Shown in pieces: positions 26,318 through 35,888 of a stretch of DNA of 64,000 nucleotides (positions are counted from its first letter, which is position 1; each line of letters starts with the position of its first letter). The stretch is from Oecophyllibacter saccharovorans. Its GTDB lineage: Bacteria > Pseudomonadota > Alphaproteobacteria > Acetobacterales > Acetobacteraceae. The stretch spans positions 682,001 to 746,000 of the forward strand of contig NZ_CP038143.1 of the NCBI RefSeq assembly GCF_006542375.1, written 5' to 3'. Made by a program: the position numbers and the translations under genes. A model generated the notes under the pieces. That model saw only the letters and a program-made list of their open reading frames with translations. It searched no databases and was not told where the DNA came from.

Positions 26318-27490
26318 TTACAGCGCGACTTCGCCGCCGTCGCGTTCTGCTTTTTTCTCGGCCTTGTTGAACACACCCTTCCACATCCTGACTGCCGTCA
26401 GCGCGATGCGCGCGCAGGCAGGCGCAAGCTGCGGGCGCAGCAGGCGGGGGTCGTAGCCTGAAAAACGACGGTCGTTCTCACTCAGGCACAGCTCCATCAG
26501 CTTGACGAAATCAATCGTTTCCTCAGTGACTGATTCCACCCCGCGCACGGCGAAGTTGAAGTCCTCCGTGTGCTCATTGCCGTCTTCATCGAAAGTGCGC
26601 AGCAGGGTCAGGCGCTCATAGAAGAGATAGGCCAGCACAGCCAGCACCTTGCCTTCGAACCACAGGCGCTTGAGCAGGGGCAGATGGGTGCGGTGATAAG
26701 CCAGCCAGTTGGCGAAAAGGAGGATATGGCGCGCTTCCTCCTGCATCACCGGCTCGAAGGTTTCCACCAGCTCCATGGGAAACAGGCCGGATTTTTCAGC
26801 CATGGCGAACAGGCCGAAAGCGAAGAAGCTGTCCCAGCATTCGGAAAAACCCGTCACCAGATAGGCCCATTCCGGATTTTTGGGCATTTCATAAGGGGGC
26901 TCAACCCCAAGTTTGATGCCGTAATGCTCCACCATGCGCGAGAGCACTTCCTTGTGCCGGTTCTCCTCCCACGCATTGCGGGCGATGGCGTCACGCAGCT
27001 CAGGGTCTTCGATCATCTCGGCATAGGCGGCCATGCGCAGGCGCGCGCGGCCTTCAGTATGCACCGCAATGTCCCAGATGGGCAGGGAGGTGATGCGCTC
27101 GCGCGTCTCGGGATCCAGCTCGGGCCAGTCGATGATGGAAGGCTTGTAGGGGTTGAAGGTCTCGCGGAACATGTCCGCTGTTGCCTTCTTGTGTTCCGGC
27201 GAGCCTGGGGTCAGCGGGCCGATAACCGGGCTGCTCCAGTGACGCGCCTGAAAATCCACTTCCTCAAGCGTGCGGGCCGAAGGCGCATCGGGCAGGTGGG
27301 AATAAAGCTGCTCGAGCCGGGCGCGGCTGGCTTCCTCATCACAGTGATCTGCCTCAGGGCCCGACTTGCGTTTGCGCGCCTTCTCGGAGCGGGACTCATG
27401 ATGACCGTGAGAAGACGACGCGTGGCGGGAATCATCGTGATGGGGGTGATGATGGGACTCACGATGGGAATGATGATGCTTGGCGCTCAT
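26318..27490 (-). CDS. ferritin-like di-iron protein with His-rich N-terminus
   Basis: The gene encodes 390 residues from ATG 27490, behind AAGGAG. The first ~35 residues contain about 13 histidines (HHHSHRESHHHPHHDD and more), a likely metal-binding tail. The core shows helical pairs with candidate di-iron ligands NAWEENRHKEVLSRM (E-x2-H) and FEPVMQEEARHILLFANW (E-x2-H), typical of ferritin-like superfamily enzymes. It probably handles iron or acts as an oxidase; substrate unknown. No sequence evidence for signal peptide or membrane helix. Confidence 0.65.
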   Translation of the reverse strand: MSAKHHHSHRESHHHPHHDDSRHASSSHGHHESRSEKARKRKSGPEADHCDEEASRARLEQLYSHLPDAPSARTLEEVDFQARHWSSPVIGPLTPGSPEHKKATADMFRETFNPYKPSIIDWPELDPETRERITSLPIWDIAVHTEGRARLRMAAYAEMIEDPELRDAIARNAWEENRHKEVLSRMVEHYGIKLGVEPPYEMPKNPEWAYLVTGFSECWDSFFAFGLFAMAEKSGLFPMELVETFEPVMQEEARHILLFANWLAYHRTHLPLLKRLWFEGKVLAVLAYLFYERLTLLRTFDEDGNEHTEDFNFAVRGVESVTEETIDFVKLMELCLSENDRRFSGYDPRLLRPQLAPACARIALTAVRMWKGVFNKAEKKAERDGGEVAL

Positions 27491-27723
27491 CTGCGCGCTC
27501 CTTTTCCTGGCAACCCGCCCTTCCCCACCGCTGTCAGGCGCGCCAGGGCAGGAAAGTCCGGTCTTGGCCACGCACGGAAAAAGAGTTGGGGAGCAGAGCT
27601 GCTGTCACTGCAATGAAGAGAAAGTGGAAAGGCTATGGAAAAGCGACGGAAACTTTCATGTAAAAACGGTTGAAACAGCACTGACTGATGGAGGATGAGG
27701 CAGGCCACGGCCTGGCGAAAAGG

Positions 27724-28467
27724 TCAGGAGGATTTCTCCCCCTCATTTTTTTCCTGCCGCTTCTCAAGCTCCGCCAGAGAGGAAATGATGCGGCTGACGA
27801 GCCCGTAATCCACGGCTTCCTGAGCGGACATCCAGTGATTGCGGTCCGTGTCACGCGCGATCTTTTCAAAGCTCTGGCCGGTTTCACGCGCGAAGATCCG
27901 GTTGAGGCGCTCGCGCATCTTGATGATCTCACGCGCCTCGATATCGATATCGGTCGCAGGTCCGCGCACCCCGCCCATCGGCTGGTGAAGCAGGAAACGC
28001 GTGTTGGGCAGGCACAGCCGGCGCTCCGGCGCTCCGGCCGCAAAGATCAGCGCGCCTGCCGAGGCTACCCAGCCCGTCCCGATCATGGTGACGGGTGCCT
28101 GGCTGTCGACGAAGCGGATCATGTCATGAATGGTATCGCCGCTTTCCACGTGGCCGCCCGGAGAGTTCACATAGACCTCGATCGGCGCTGTTGAAGCCCC
28201 GGCCAGCGCCAGAAGGCGCCCGGTGACCTCACGGGCCATGCGGTCATTGACGCCGCCAAAGATGAGCACCTTGCGCTGCTCGAACAGGCGGTTCTCCATT
28301 TCAGGCGTGACCGCACGCGCAGCTTCATCGGCCTTGGGCGCAGCCGGCTCGTCGCCTTCCCCCTCGTCGTCAGAACGCGGGCCAGGGGCAGCCTGGCTCA
28401 GCTTCCCGGAAACAGGGAGGGCGGAAGAAGGGTTCAGCTTGTTCAGTGTGTCGTCGTGTATCATCAT
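27724..28467 (-). CDS. ClpP-family serine protease subunit
   Basis: The 247 residues contain the ClpP/crotonase fold: [20 protein letters not shown], the nucleophile region [16 protein letters not shown] (Ser in ASAGA) and FLLHQPMGG with the catalytic His. The acidic N-terminal ~65 residues are longer than in ClpP1. ASAGA in place of ASMGA and the extension suggest a ClpP paralogue rather than the housekeeping subunit; no clpX neighbour lies in the window. ATG 28467 (or 28464) is chosen; the frame is open further upstream without a site. Confidence 0.88.
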   Translation of the reverse strand: MMIHDDTLNKLNPSSALPVSGKLSQAAPGPRSDDEGEGDEPAAPKADEAARAVTPEMENRLFEQRKVLIFGGVNDRMAREVTGRLLALAGASTAPIEVYVNSPGGHVESGDTIHDMIRFVDSQAPVTMIGTGWVASAGALIFAAGAPERRLCLPNTRFLLHQPMGGVRGPATDIDIEAREIIKMRERLNRIFARETGQSFEKIARDTDRNHWMSAQEAVDYGLVSRIISSLAELEKRQEKNEGEKSS

Positions 28468-28754
28468 GCGCGTCACTCTGCTCTTTTCCCGGGGGCTGGC
28501 GCAAGCCCCGTCTGCTTCCCCGGCCACACCTGCCCCTACGGCAACCGCAAAGCCCCATTGCTGAAGGTGCGCCACATTTGCGCCCTTATTTCTGAAACGT
28601 TCACGGCAGGGATACAAGGCAGCCAGGAATTAAAAAGGCGTTATCTTTATTCATCGACCCTGCGGGCCGCCTAAGTGGCGCGCCGCTTGCTCCTCTAAGC
28701 CTGGCAGCCTATCTTCACTTTCCTTCCGGCCCCTCTTTTCGCAAGCCAGGTTTC

Positions 28755-29798
28755 ATGCGCGTCCCGCCTTTCCGCCCGCACCTCTCTCCTCCGCTTCTGC
28801 AGAAGGCACGCCTCTTGCCGGCCAAGCTGCATTCGGGCCTGTTTGCCGGCGCCCTCATGGGTCTGGTGCTGGGTCTGACCGGCTGCCAGGGGCGCAGCGT
28901 GGGCGGCACGATGGAAGACTGGCTCTACAGCGCCGAAGGCGGGGAAATCGCCAAGCTACGCCCGCCCGCACCGGGCTATAACAGGAAATACCCCAACATC
29001 AATCTCGAGCCGAAAACGAAGCTCGATTTCCCCTCCCCGCAGGCCCGCGTCGCCCTGACTGAAAAGCTGGAATCGGAACGCAACTACGCCCAGCGCCTGA
29101 GTGCCGCCTCCGGGCCATTGCCGCGCATCGGCCATCCTAACCCGCCCCCGCCGATCAATACCGACAGTTCCCTGACCATCATGGGCGATGACCGCCCCCC
29201 TGCCCCACCGCCGGCCCAGAAAGTTGCCGTACCCGCACAGCCAACCTCGGTTCTGGCCCAGCCCACCTTCAAGCCGGGCCAGGCAGTGGACGGCGGTGCG
29301 GTTTCACCCCGCGGGGCCGCCCCGCTGCAGTACGCCCCCACGGACCGCAGCCTGCCCAAGACGATGCCGGCCATCATCGCACCGCCCCCGCCCCCCATCG
29401 GTTTCCCGGGCTTCGCCATTCCTGAAAGCCGGCCTGACATCCGTCCCGACATCTCCAGCGCCAACCCGCCTGGCACCCTGGTGCGTTTCCTGCCTTCCAG
29501 CGACCAGCCCAAGGAAGGCCAGGAAAAGACCTTCGCGCGCATTCTCTCCGACCGACAGGGACGGGCAGTGGTGCTGACAGGCTTCGGCGTCAGCATGGGC
29601 CCTGAAGCTGGGCTGCAGCCAGCCGAGCAGCAGGCAGAAATCAGACTGGGTCTGCTGAGGGCCCAGGCGGTGGCAGGCGTGCTGATGCAGAACGGCGTGC
29701 CCGCCAACGAGATCCTGCTGGCCGCCAGCGCCATCGGCGACGGCGTGCGTGCCCGCTACGAAGCGCCTCTTGTTCCGCCTGAGCCGGAAACGCACTGA
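28755..29798 (+). CDS. proline-rich lipoprotein with OmpA-like C-terminus
   Basis: The gene encodes 347 residues. A hydrophobic segment ends in a lipobox (GLVLGLTGCQG), so an outer-membrane or periplasmic lipoprotein is predicted. Residues ~110-225 are Pro/Ala rich with runs of prolines. The last ~110 residues (TLVRFLPSSD...VVLTGFGVSMGPEA...RLGLLRAQAVAGVLMQNGVP) resemble the OmpA/MotB peptidoglycan-binding pattern: a FxxxS..L strand, R..A..V...L...G and an ILLAASAIGD end. The call of OmpA-like is tentative. A glycosyltransferase gene starts 15 bases later. Confidence 0.6.
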   Translation: MRVPPFRPHLSPPLLQKARLLPAKLHSGLFAGALMGLVLGLTGCQGRSVGGTMEDWLYSAEGGEIAKLRPPAPGYNRKYPNINLEPKTKLDFPSPQARVALTEKLESERNYAQRLSAASGPLPRIGHPNPPPPINTDSSLTIMGDDRPPAPPPAQKVAVPAQPTSVLAQPTFKPGQAVDGGAVSPRGAAPLQYAPTDRSLPKTMPAIIAPPPPPIGFPGFAIPESRPDIRPDISSANPPGTLVRFLPSSDQPKEGQEKTFARILSDRQGRAVVLTGFGVSMGPEAGLQPAEQQAEIRLGLLRAQAVAGVLMQNGVPANEILLAASAIGDGVRARYEAPLVPPEPETH

Positions 29799-29813
29799 GC
29801 GGTAAGCATTCCC

Positions 29814-31382
29814 ATGACGGAAACCGGCACGCCAAAAATCGGTGCTGTTCTCTTCGTGAAAAACGAGATCAGTGATCTCGCTTTCTGGATAGCGTGGCAT
29901 CTCCATTGCGGTTTTGACACGCTCATCATCTATGACGACCATTCAGATGACGGCACCTGGGAGCTGATCACGCAGGCTGCCAAAGTGTGCGACATCCGCG
30001 CCCATCGTGCGGTTGATGGTGAGCAGTTCAATACCCGCCAGAGGAACACCTATCTTGATGCCCTTGCCAGATATCGCGATGAGTTCGACTGGCTGCTTTT
30101 CCTGGACGCCGATGAATTTCTGGAAATCCGCAACGGCGAAAACGTGCGTGACTTTCTCAGCCATTATCCTGAAGCGGCCGCTGTCGCGCTGAACTGGTGC
30201 TGTTTCGGCAGCAACCGGCACGTTCTCAAGCCCCCTACCTCCAACGTCTTCGAGCATTATACGCGTCACGCTGTCCCGGGGTTCGAATACAATTACACGG
30301 TCAAGAGTTTCATCCGCCCCCGGGCAACCGCGGTCACCTATCTCAATCCCCACAGGTTCGAAGTAACCGGCCCTTACGTCACGACCGATCACCAGCCGAT
30401 CCGCTGGAACGCGGAACATCCCCACCGAACGCTCTCTCTGGCGCAGTGGGATGTAGCGCGGATCAATCATTATCTGATCCGCAGCACGGAGCATTATCTG
30501 GAAAAGCTGAAGCGCCGGATTGATATCCGTGAATCCGGCATGGGGCTGGATCTCTTCAGCTATTGTGACCGCAACGACCTGCCCGATGTTCTGCCAACAG
30601 CACGCCATGACGGCATGATGCCGTGGCTTTACCGGATCCAGAACCAGGTAAACAGAGCTCTGCTGGCCCAGATGATCGACAGCTGCGGAAGCGGGCTTAA
30701 GGGGGAATTAACGCTGCCCCCTGCGCCGCCCTCAAGCACGCCGTTCACGGTCGGTCAGCTGCACACCCATCATGGCACCACAGTCTGTTATGACCTGAAA
30801 ACCGGGCGCCTGTGCCATGTGCAGGACCCCGAAAGCGAGCCCTGCAGAAATCGTGTCGCCCCCATCATGGCGTTACGCCTGCCACAATGGCCGGGCAGTG
30901 TTTTCCTCACGACCGAGCCGCAAGGAGACACGCGGTTTCTTTTTGCACCCGGCGACCCGCGTGTCTCCACCTTCCTGTCCTTCAGAATAGAAGAACAACC
31001 GGATGGTCAGATCAGCTTGCGTAACCCTGTAAGCGGGCTACTGGCCTCTTTCCTTGGACTGATGAACACTCTGGAAAATGTCGAGATCAACCGCACTTCC
31101 ATCAATGATTGGGAACGGCTCCGGTTTGTCCCTCTCGAACACGTGCCTTCCTTAGAGCAACAGGCAGTTGACGTGTTGCAGAACGTCACCGACCCTTCCC
31201 AGGTCTTTGACAACCGCCAGAAAGAGGCACGGGCCTCAGATGAGGCAGCAGACAGCCTGGCAACCGACGCCTTCATAGCAGCCCTCTCGCTCCTGCCTGC
31301 AGATGCGCAGGCTTTCTGGAAAGCACGCAACCGCGTACCGGCTTATCCCTGGCTGGACACCTTGAGACCACTGAGCGTCTGA
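29814..31382 (+). CDS. glycosyltransferase, family 2/92-like
   Basis: The gene encodes 522 residues. The N-terminal domain (residues ~8-250) has VLFVKNEISDLAFWIAWHL, DTLIIYDDHSDDGTWELI and the metal-binding FLDADEF, the pattern of GT2/GT92-type transferases that act on sugar acceptors (K-N-E, D-D-x-S-D-D-G-T and a DAD motif). VTYLNPHRFEV and RINHYLIRS follow. The C-terminal ~240 residues contain an unassigned domain (TVCYDLKTGRLCHVQD). No membrane segment or transport gene is adjacent. Donor and acceptor unknown. Confidence 0.75.
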   Translation: MTETGTPKIGAVLFVKNEISDLAFWIAWHLHCGFDTLIIYDDHSDDGTWELITQAAKVCDIRAHRAVDGEQFNTRQRNTYLDALARYRDEFDWLLFLDADEFLEIRNGENVRDFLSHYPEAAAVALNWCCFGSNRHVLKPPTSNVFEHYTRHAVPGFEYNYTVKSFIRPRATAVTYLNPHRFEVTGPYVTTDHQPIRWNAEHPHRTLSLAQWDVARINHYLIRSTEHYLEKLKRRIDIRESGMGLDLFSYCDRNDLPDVLPTARHDGMMPWLYRIQNQVNRALLAQMIDSCGSGLKGELTLPPAPPSSTPFTVGQLHTHHGTTVCYDLKTGRLCHVQDPESEPCRNRVAPIMALRLPQWPGSVFLTTEPQGDTRFLFAPGDPRVSTFLSFRIEEQPDGQISLRNPVSGLLASFLGLMNTLENVEINRTSINDWERLRFVPLEHVPSLEQQAVDVLQNVTDPSQVFDNRQKEARASDEAADSLATDAFIAALSLLPADAQAFWKARNRVPAYPWLDTLRPLSV

Positions 31383-31517
31383 TCCCTGAAATAACTTGGC
31401 ACCAAAGAACCAACACTCCAGAAGTTCCGGTCTTAGCCAGAGTGCGAAACTTACTGTTTTGTTTTCAATGGGTTGGGTCCGAAAATGGTCTTTGCGCCGC
31501 TCAATAAAGAGCAACGG

Positions 31518-31760
31518 CTATTTGTTTATCCGTTCCTCCAGCTCCTGAACCGTAGTCACGCACGCTACTGCTTTGTCGTGAAGAATGATCAGCACGTCCT
31601 GCGTCCATCCGACGGGGCATAGACGTTCCCCTCTCATAACCTCCCGTATGCGCGTAGACGGCACGCCCAAGGCCCTAACCAGCGGTGATTTCCACCGTTC
31701 CCCGTAAAGCGCCCGACCCGCCATTTCGAGTTCTTCCGCCGTAAGACGTCGCGTGGGCAT
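31518..31760 (-). CDS. small helix-turn-helix-like protein, coupled to a small membrane protein
   Basis: The gene encodes 80 residues. ATG 31760 overlaps the stop of the upstream 51-residue gene (TGATG). The stretch LTAEELEMAGRALYGERWKSPLVRALGVPSTRIREVMRGE resembles an HTH of phage or plasmid regulators (helix, turn at LGVPST, recognition helix). No other domain. A longer frame up to 31868 would overlap the small membrane gene. It sits between a glycosyltransferase and the CRISPR array. Confidence 0.55.
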   Translation of the reverse strand: MPTRRLTAEELEMAGRALYGERWKSPLVRALGVPSTRIREVMRGERLCPVGWTQDVLIILHDKAVACVTTVQELEERINK

Positions 31761-31915
31761 CAGCTCAACCTCTCCCTGAGGAAAATAAAGAGACATGTCG
31801 CGAGTGCCACAATGATCAGGAAACGCAGGTGGCGCGCACGTGACCCGTAAATGTGGACCCTGATCCATTCTGCAAAAGCGTTCTCTAAACCAAGGGAGAA
31901 ATCTGTTTGCTTCAT
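31760..31915 (-). CDS. 51-residue membrane protein of a coupled two-gene unit
   Basis: The ATG at 31915 follows AAGGAAAG. Residues ~1-30 are amphipathic and basic, followed by one helix (LRFLIIVALATCLFIFL) and a short REL tail. Its stop overlaps the start of the HTH-like gene (TGATG), so a bicistronic unit is likely. I do not recognise a family. A membrane protein paired with a small HTH protein is found in phage-remnant and toxin-antitoxin modules, but nothing here proves that. Confidence 0.5.
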   Translation of the reverse strand: MKQTDFSLGLENAFAEWIRVHIYGSRARHLRFLIIVALATCLFIFLRERLS

Positions 31916-32035
31916 TCTTTCCTTACTTTTCGAAATGCCGATAAATGGCAATAATGACTGAACCTATTTTCAGAATCTTTGTCCCCGCATGAACGGAAAT
32001 AACTGCATTCAGGTGCATGAAATGAAAGAGAAAAA

Positions 32036-32146
32036 ATGCTTGAAAAATTGGCTTTATCAATCCAACGCCATCTTCTAGCCTGGTGTCTGATCGGAGGCAC
32101 AATCGCCATTGCCTTGGGAGCGCTTACTGCTCAGCTCTTGCCGTGA
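32036..32146 (+). CDS. 36-residue hydrophobic small protein
   Basis: GAAAGAG precedes the ATG at 32036. The product has a short polar start and one membrane helix rich in Leu/Ile/Ala/Gly (LAWCLIGGTIAIALGALTA) ending QLLP. It lies on the opposite strand to the two preceding small genes and 45 bases before a strong terminator. Size and composition recall type I toxins or small membrane regulators. No antisense promoter could be shown. Confidence 0.4.
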   Translation: MLEKLALSIQRHLLAWCLIGGTIAIALGALTAQLLP

Positions 32147-32191
32147 TCCGGCATCAGAGCTAAATCCAAAAACAAGGGTGAAGCCTCGAAG

Positions 32192-32223
32192 CGGCCAGTG
32201 CTTTTAAAGTACTGGCCGTTTTT
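32192..32223 (+). terminator. strong intrinsic terminator
   Basis: CGGCCAGT (32192-32199) pairs with ACTGGCCG (32211-32218), with inner CTTT/AAAG pairing and a TTTTT tail at 32219-32223. It closes the 36-residue gene transcript and isolates it from the CRISPR array, which is read from the other strand. Confidence 0.85.
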
Positions 32224-32309
32224 CCATACGGCCTTGCTTGCGAAAAGCCTCCGGTGCTGCCCCGCAGTAAGCATACATGGCCGCCTTACAGGACGCATCA
32301 AAACCAAGG

Positions 32310-35300
32310 AATTTATCCCCGCATGTGCGGGGGAAGCTTGATCTCGATGGCGGCCGTTTTTTCCAGCGACGGTCTATCCCCGCATGTGCGGGGGAAGCTC
32401 ATATTCGGGCGAGTCTGCGCAACCTGCGCGGGGTCTATCCCCGCATGTGCGGGGGAAGCCCCTCTCCGGAAGAGGCGAAGGAGCTGGAAGCCGGTCTATC
32501 CCCGCATGTGCGGGGGAAGCGAAATCATTAAAGCTAAACTTGACGGACAGCCGGGTCTATCCCCGCATGTGCGGGGGAAGCCCTACCTTTTTGATGCACT
32601 CAGCGCGGGTCAGGGGTCTATCCCCGCATGTGCGGGGGAAGCTGGCCGCGCTCGTCGAAAAAGTCGCTGATCCCGGGTCTATCCCCGCATGTGCGGGGGA
32701 AGCGCTCGATCCCCAAAGTGATCGCCCCATCGCGTGGGTCTATCCCCGCATGTGCGGGGGAAGCGCAGAGGTGTGCGAATATACATAGAATTATTAAGGT
32801 CTATCCCCGCATGTGCGGGGGAAGCACGAATGAATTTGATACCCTCTAGATAAGTCAAGGTCTATCCCCGCATGTGCGGGGGAAGCTGAGATGTATCATT
32901 GCTATGTGAAGCTTGAAGGGGTCTATCCCCGCATGTGCGGGGGAAGCTTCTGCGTATGGTCAGTGATTTCTCTTCTGTCAGGTCTATCCCCGCATGTGCG
33001 GGGGAAGCTGTTGTTTTTACCCTCATTTTCTGCGCGGGATGGGTCTATCCCCGCATGTGCGGGGGAAGCTGGCAGCGCATTTTCACCAACGCCAAGCGTA
33101 GCGGTCTATCCCCGCATGTGCGGGGGAAGCGAGCGTCTGGGATGGCGTCTCTCATGATGTCGCGGTCTATCCCCGCATGTGCGGGGGAAGCAGCCTTACA
33201 TGCCGTGCCTGTCCATGCGTCGGCGGTCTATCCCCGCATGTGCGGGGGAAGCCTGTGCGTCCCCTGACCGCACGGGCTCCCTTGGGGTCTATCCCCGCAT
33301 GTGCGGGGGAAGCACTATGAGGAAGGCTACGCGCCGATTTGGAGAGGGTCTATCCCCGCATGTGCGGGGGAAGCTTGTAGGGATAGACCCTGGCGCCAAG
33401 GGAGCGCGGTCTATCCCCGCATGTGCGGGGGAAGCGCAGAGGTGTGCGAATATACATAGAATTATTAAGGTCTATCCCCGCATGTGCGGGGGAAGCGCTG
33501 TAGCGTGAGCGGGTGACGGTAGCAAAAGAGGTCTATCCCCGCATGTGCGGGGGAAGCGCGTTATGAGCGAGGAAGCGACCGAATATTTTAGGTCTATCCC
33601 CGCATGTGCGGGGGAAGCCAGCGATCTGTATATGAACCAGTATACAGGGGAGGTCTATCCCCGCATGTGCGGGGGAAGCCCGCGGCCTCTACGGATTCGA
33701 CCGGCCACGCCCGGTCTATCCCCGCATGTGCGGGGGAAGCCGGCGCGCCGCCGTCAGGTGTCGCACGCGGGCGGGTCTATCCCCGCATGTGCGGGGGAAG
33801 CGCTATTCGGAGTAACAAAAAGACCCATGAGCACGGTCTATCCCCACATGTGCGGGGGAAGCCATGGTGGATGTCCGGGCCTGCATGAGGATCTAGGTCT
33901 ATCCCCGCATGTGCGGGGGAAGCCGCACAAAGCCAACGGGTGCGCCGGAGCCGGTGGGTCTATCCCCGCATGTGCGGGGGAAGCTTGGCGAACTGGGGCC
34001 ACACCACGCAGGAGACCGGTCTATCCCCGCATGTGCGGGGGAAGCCTCACCCCAGCGACCCTCCGACCACCTAAACGGGGTCTATCCCCGCATGTGCGGG
34101 GGAAGCGGCGGCAGCTGGCCGTGACAGGGCGCAAACGCAGGTCTATCCCCGCATGTGCGGGGGAAGCTGGGCGATGCGGACACCGGCGCACAGGAGGTCA
34201 GGTCTATCCCCGCATGTGCGGGGGAAGCCGCGTCTGAGCCCTCTTATAAAAAACCTCATTGGGTCTATCCCCGCATGTGCGGGGGAAGCGCGATTTAAGG
34301 GAAATCATCGGCGGTTGTTTTCGGTCTATCCCCGCATGTGCGGGGGAAGCCGCCGCCACTCAGGCTCGAAAGCCTGCCGCATGGGTCTATCCCCGCATGT
34401 GCGGGGGAAGCCATCGCCCGTTCATAGAGAGGCTTGAGCTCCGCGGTCTATCCCCGCATGTGCGGGGGAAGCATTAATAAATAAGGGTCTTTCGTGGGTG
34501 TCACCGGTCTATCCCCGCATGTGCGGGGGAAGCGCGTTCAGCGTCGGCACCGCCTGGTAAAGGAAAGGTCTATCCCCGCATGTGCGGGGGAAGCCTCCGC
34601 CGCCTGGCGGCGTGTGTGGGACGGCGGCGGTCTATCCCCGCATGTGCGGGGGAAGCTGGCACCTGTTTTTGAATGCCCGCTCCCGGATAGGTCTATCCCC
34701 GCATGTGCGGGGGAAGCCCATAGAAGAAAAATCATACGGAATCGTAATCGGGTCTATCCCCGCATGTGCGGGGGAAGCCGGCGCTGGAATTACGCCTTAT
34801 TCTCTTATTGAGGTCTATCCCCGCATGTGCGGGGGAAGCCGGGCCGCGCAAGCGCATTTACGCAAAAAGACAGGTCTATCCCCGCATGTGCGGGGGAAGC
34901 GTAGAGCTACCGCGTCGCTGCCGATAGGGGAAAGGTCTATCCCCGCATGTGCGGGGGAAGCCTCATCGCCCTGCCTAACAGCAAGGTGAAGGTGGGTCTA
35001 TCCCCGCATGTGCGGGGGAAGCTTATCGCCCGTTTTGCCGACCCGGAGAACAAGCGGTCTATCCCCGCATGTGCGGGGGAAGCCCTGAAGGAAATTCCTT
35101 CGGGTATGGAGTCTGGGGTCTATCCCCGCATGTGCGGGGGAAGCTAATATTTTCCTCGAAATTCTTAAAATCCACTGGGTCTATCCCCGCATGTGCGGGG
35201 GAAGCGAGCGATAGCAGTGCCGGGCCAGAAAGGAATAGGGTCTATCCCCGCATGTGCGGGGGAAGCTTCTTCTTCAGCGTCATTACGCTCGCCTTCAGCG

Positions 35301-35449
35301 GTCTATCCCCGCATGTGCGGGGGAAGCTAAAAGAAAGTCATAAGAGCGCGTCAAATCCGAGGTCTATCCCCGCATGTGCGGGGGAAGCGTATCGAATTCA
35401 TTCGTGACTATGAGGAATTGCGGTCTATCCCCGCATGTGCGGGGGAAGC
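32310..35449 (-). CRISPR. CRISPR array, type I-E-like repeats, 52 repeats / 51 spacers
   Basis: The 28-bp repeat, on the + strand, begins GGTCTATCCCCGC and ends GTGCGGGGGAAGC. Its core CCCCGCA/TGCGGGG is an inverted repeat. I counted 52 repeats, from 32310 to 35449, with a 61-base period: 50 spacers of 33 bases and one of 34 (34595-34628). The reverse complement (GCTTCCCCCGC...GGGGATAGACC) matches the orientation of E. coli-type I-E repeats (G-TTCCCCGC...GCGGGGATAAACC), so transcription is on the minus strand with the leader at the right. The leftmost repeat (32310-32337) is degenerate in its outer bases, fitting the leader-distal end. The repeat at 33835 has one substitution. One spacer occurs twice. 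No cas gene lies in the window. Confidence 0.98.
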
Positions 35450-35560
35450 CCTTGCAATTTTTCTACTGACTTCTATCCTGAAAAGCAAAAACTTTTACCT
35501 TTCCTCCCTCACCTTTGAGCTTTTGGCTTCAATGGAAGCCCTGCACTGAATGCTGAGAGC
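35450..35560 (-). promoter_or_regulatory. candidate CRISPR leader
   Basis: The bases to the right of the last perfect repeat are A/T-rich and carry no gene. On the minus strand they run towards the array (AAAAATTGCAAGG just before the repeat). The perfect terminal repeat on this side and degenerate one on the other support leader placement here. No -10/-35 pair is assigned. A small hairpin (GGCTTC/GAAGCC) sits near 35526-35541. Confidence 0.6.
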
Positions 35561-35703
35561 TGAGAAGCAGAAAGACAGGTTTTCTGCCACTTTCCGGTTG
35601 AAGCGCCTATCTGAAATCTAGCTGCAGAACGTGCGTTCAGCTGCGCGCGCATGTGCAGGCATGGCAGACCTAAAAGCGCGGAAAATTACATTTCGTAAAT
35701 TTT

Positions 35704-35749
35704 ATGAAAGCCCCTATGCGCCAGGTCGCCGCCTGTTTGGGGCTTTCAT
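35704..35749. other. stable hairpin between the CRISPR leader and aminotransferase
   Basis: ATGAAAGCCCC (35704-35714) and GGGGCTTTCAT (35739-35749) are perfect 11-base arms around a 24-base GC-rich loop with internal CAGG/CCTG pairing. No upstream plus-strand gene needs a terminator here. It might be a leader RNA element of the aminotransferase-hom transcript or an insulator against the CRISPR transcript. I did not recognise a known riboswitch. The rest of 35560-35888 shows no gene. Confidence 0.4.
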
Positions 35750-35888
35750 TTAGCATCGGGTGTATCTGGCAAGGGAAATAGCTCGACCGCCCGAGCCGGC
35801 GACAAGCGCAGGCAGATAACGTAACCTTCGCGAAACTGTTTTTCGCTTTGTCTTGATCTTGTATCTCGTCTTTCAGGTTATTTCACCC

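Noticed and set aside
33253..33407. A 10-base inverse match (GCTCCCTTGG) between spacers at 33253-33285 and 33375-33407
   Set aside because: Too short to indicate a shared target; could be chance.
32254..35407. Many overlapping open frames reading GLSPHVRGK / SIPACAGEA / VYPRMCGGS repeatedly
   Set aside because: They are translations of the CRISPR repeat in three frames, not genes.
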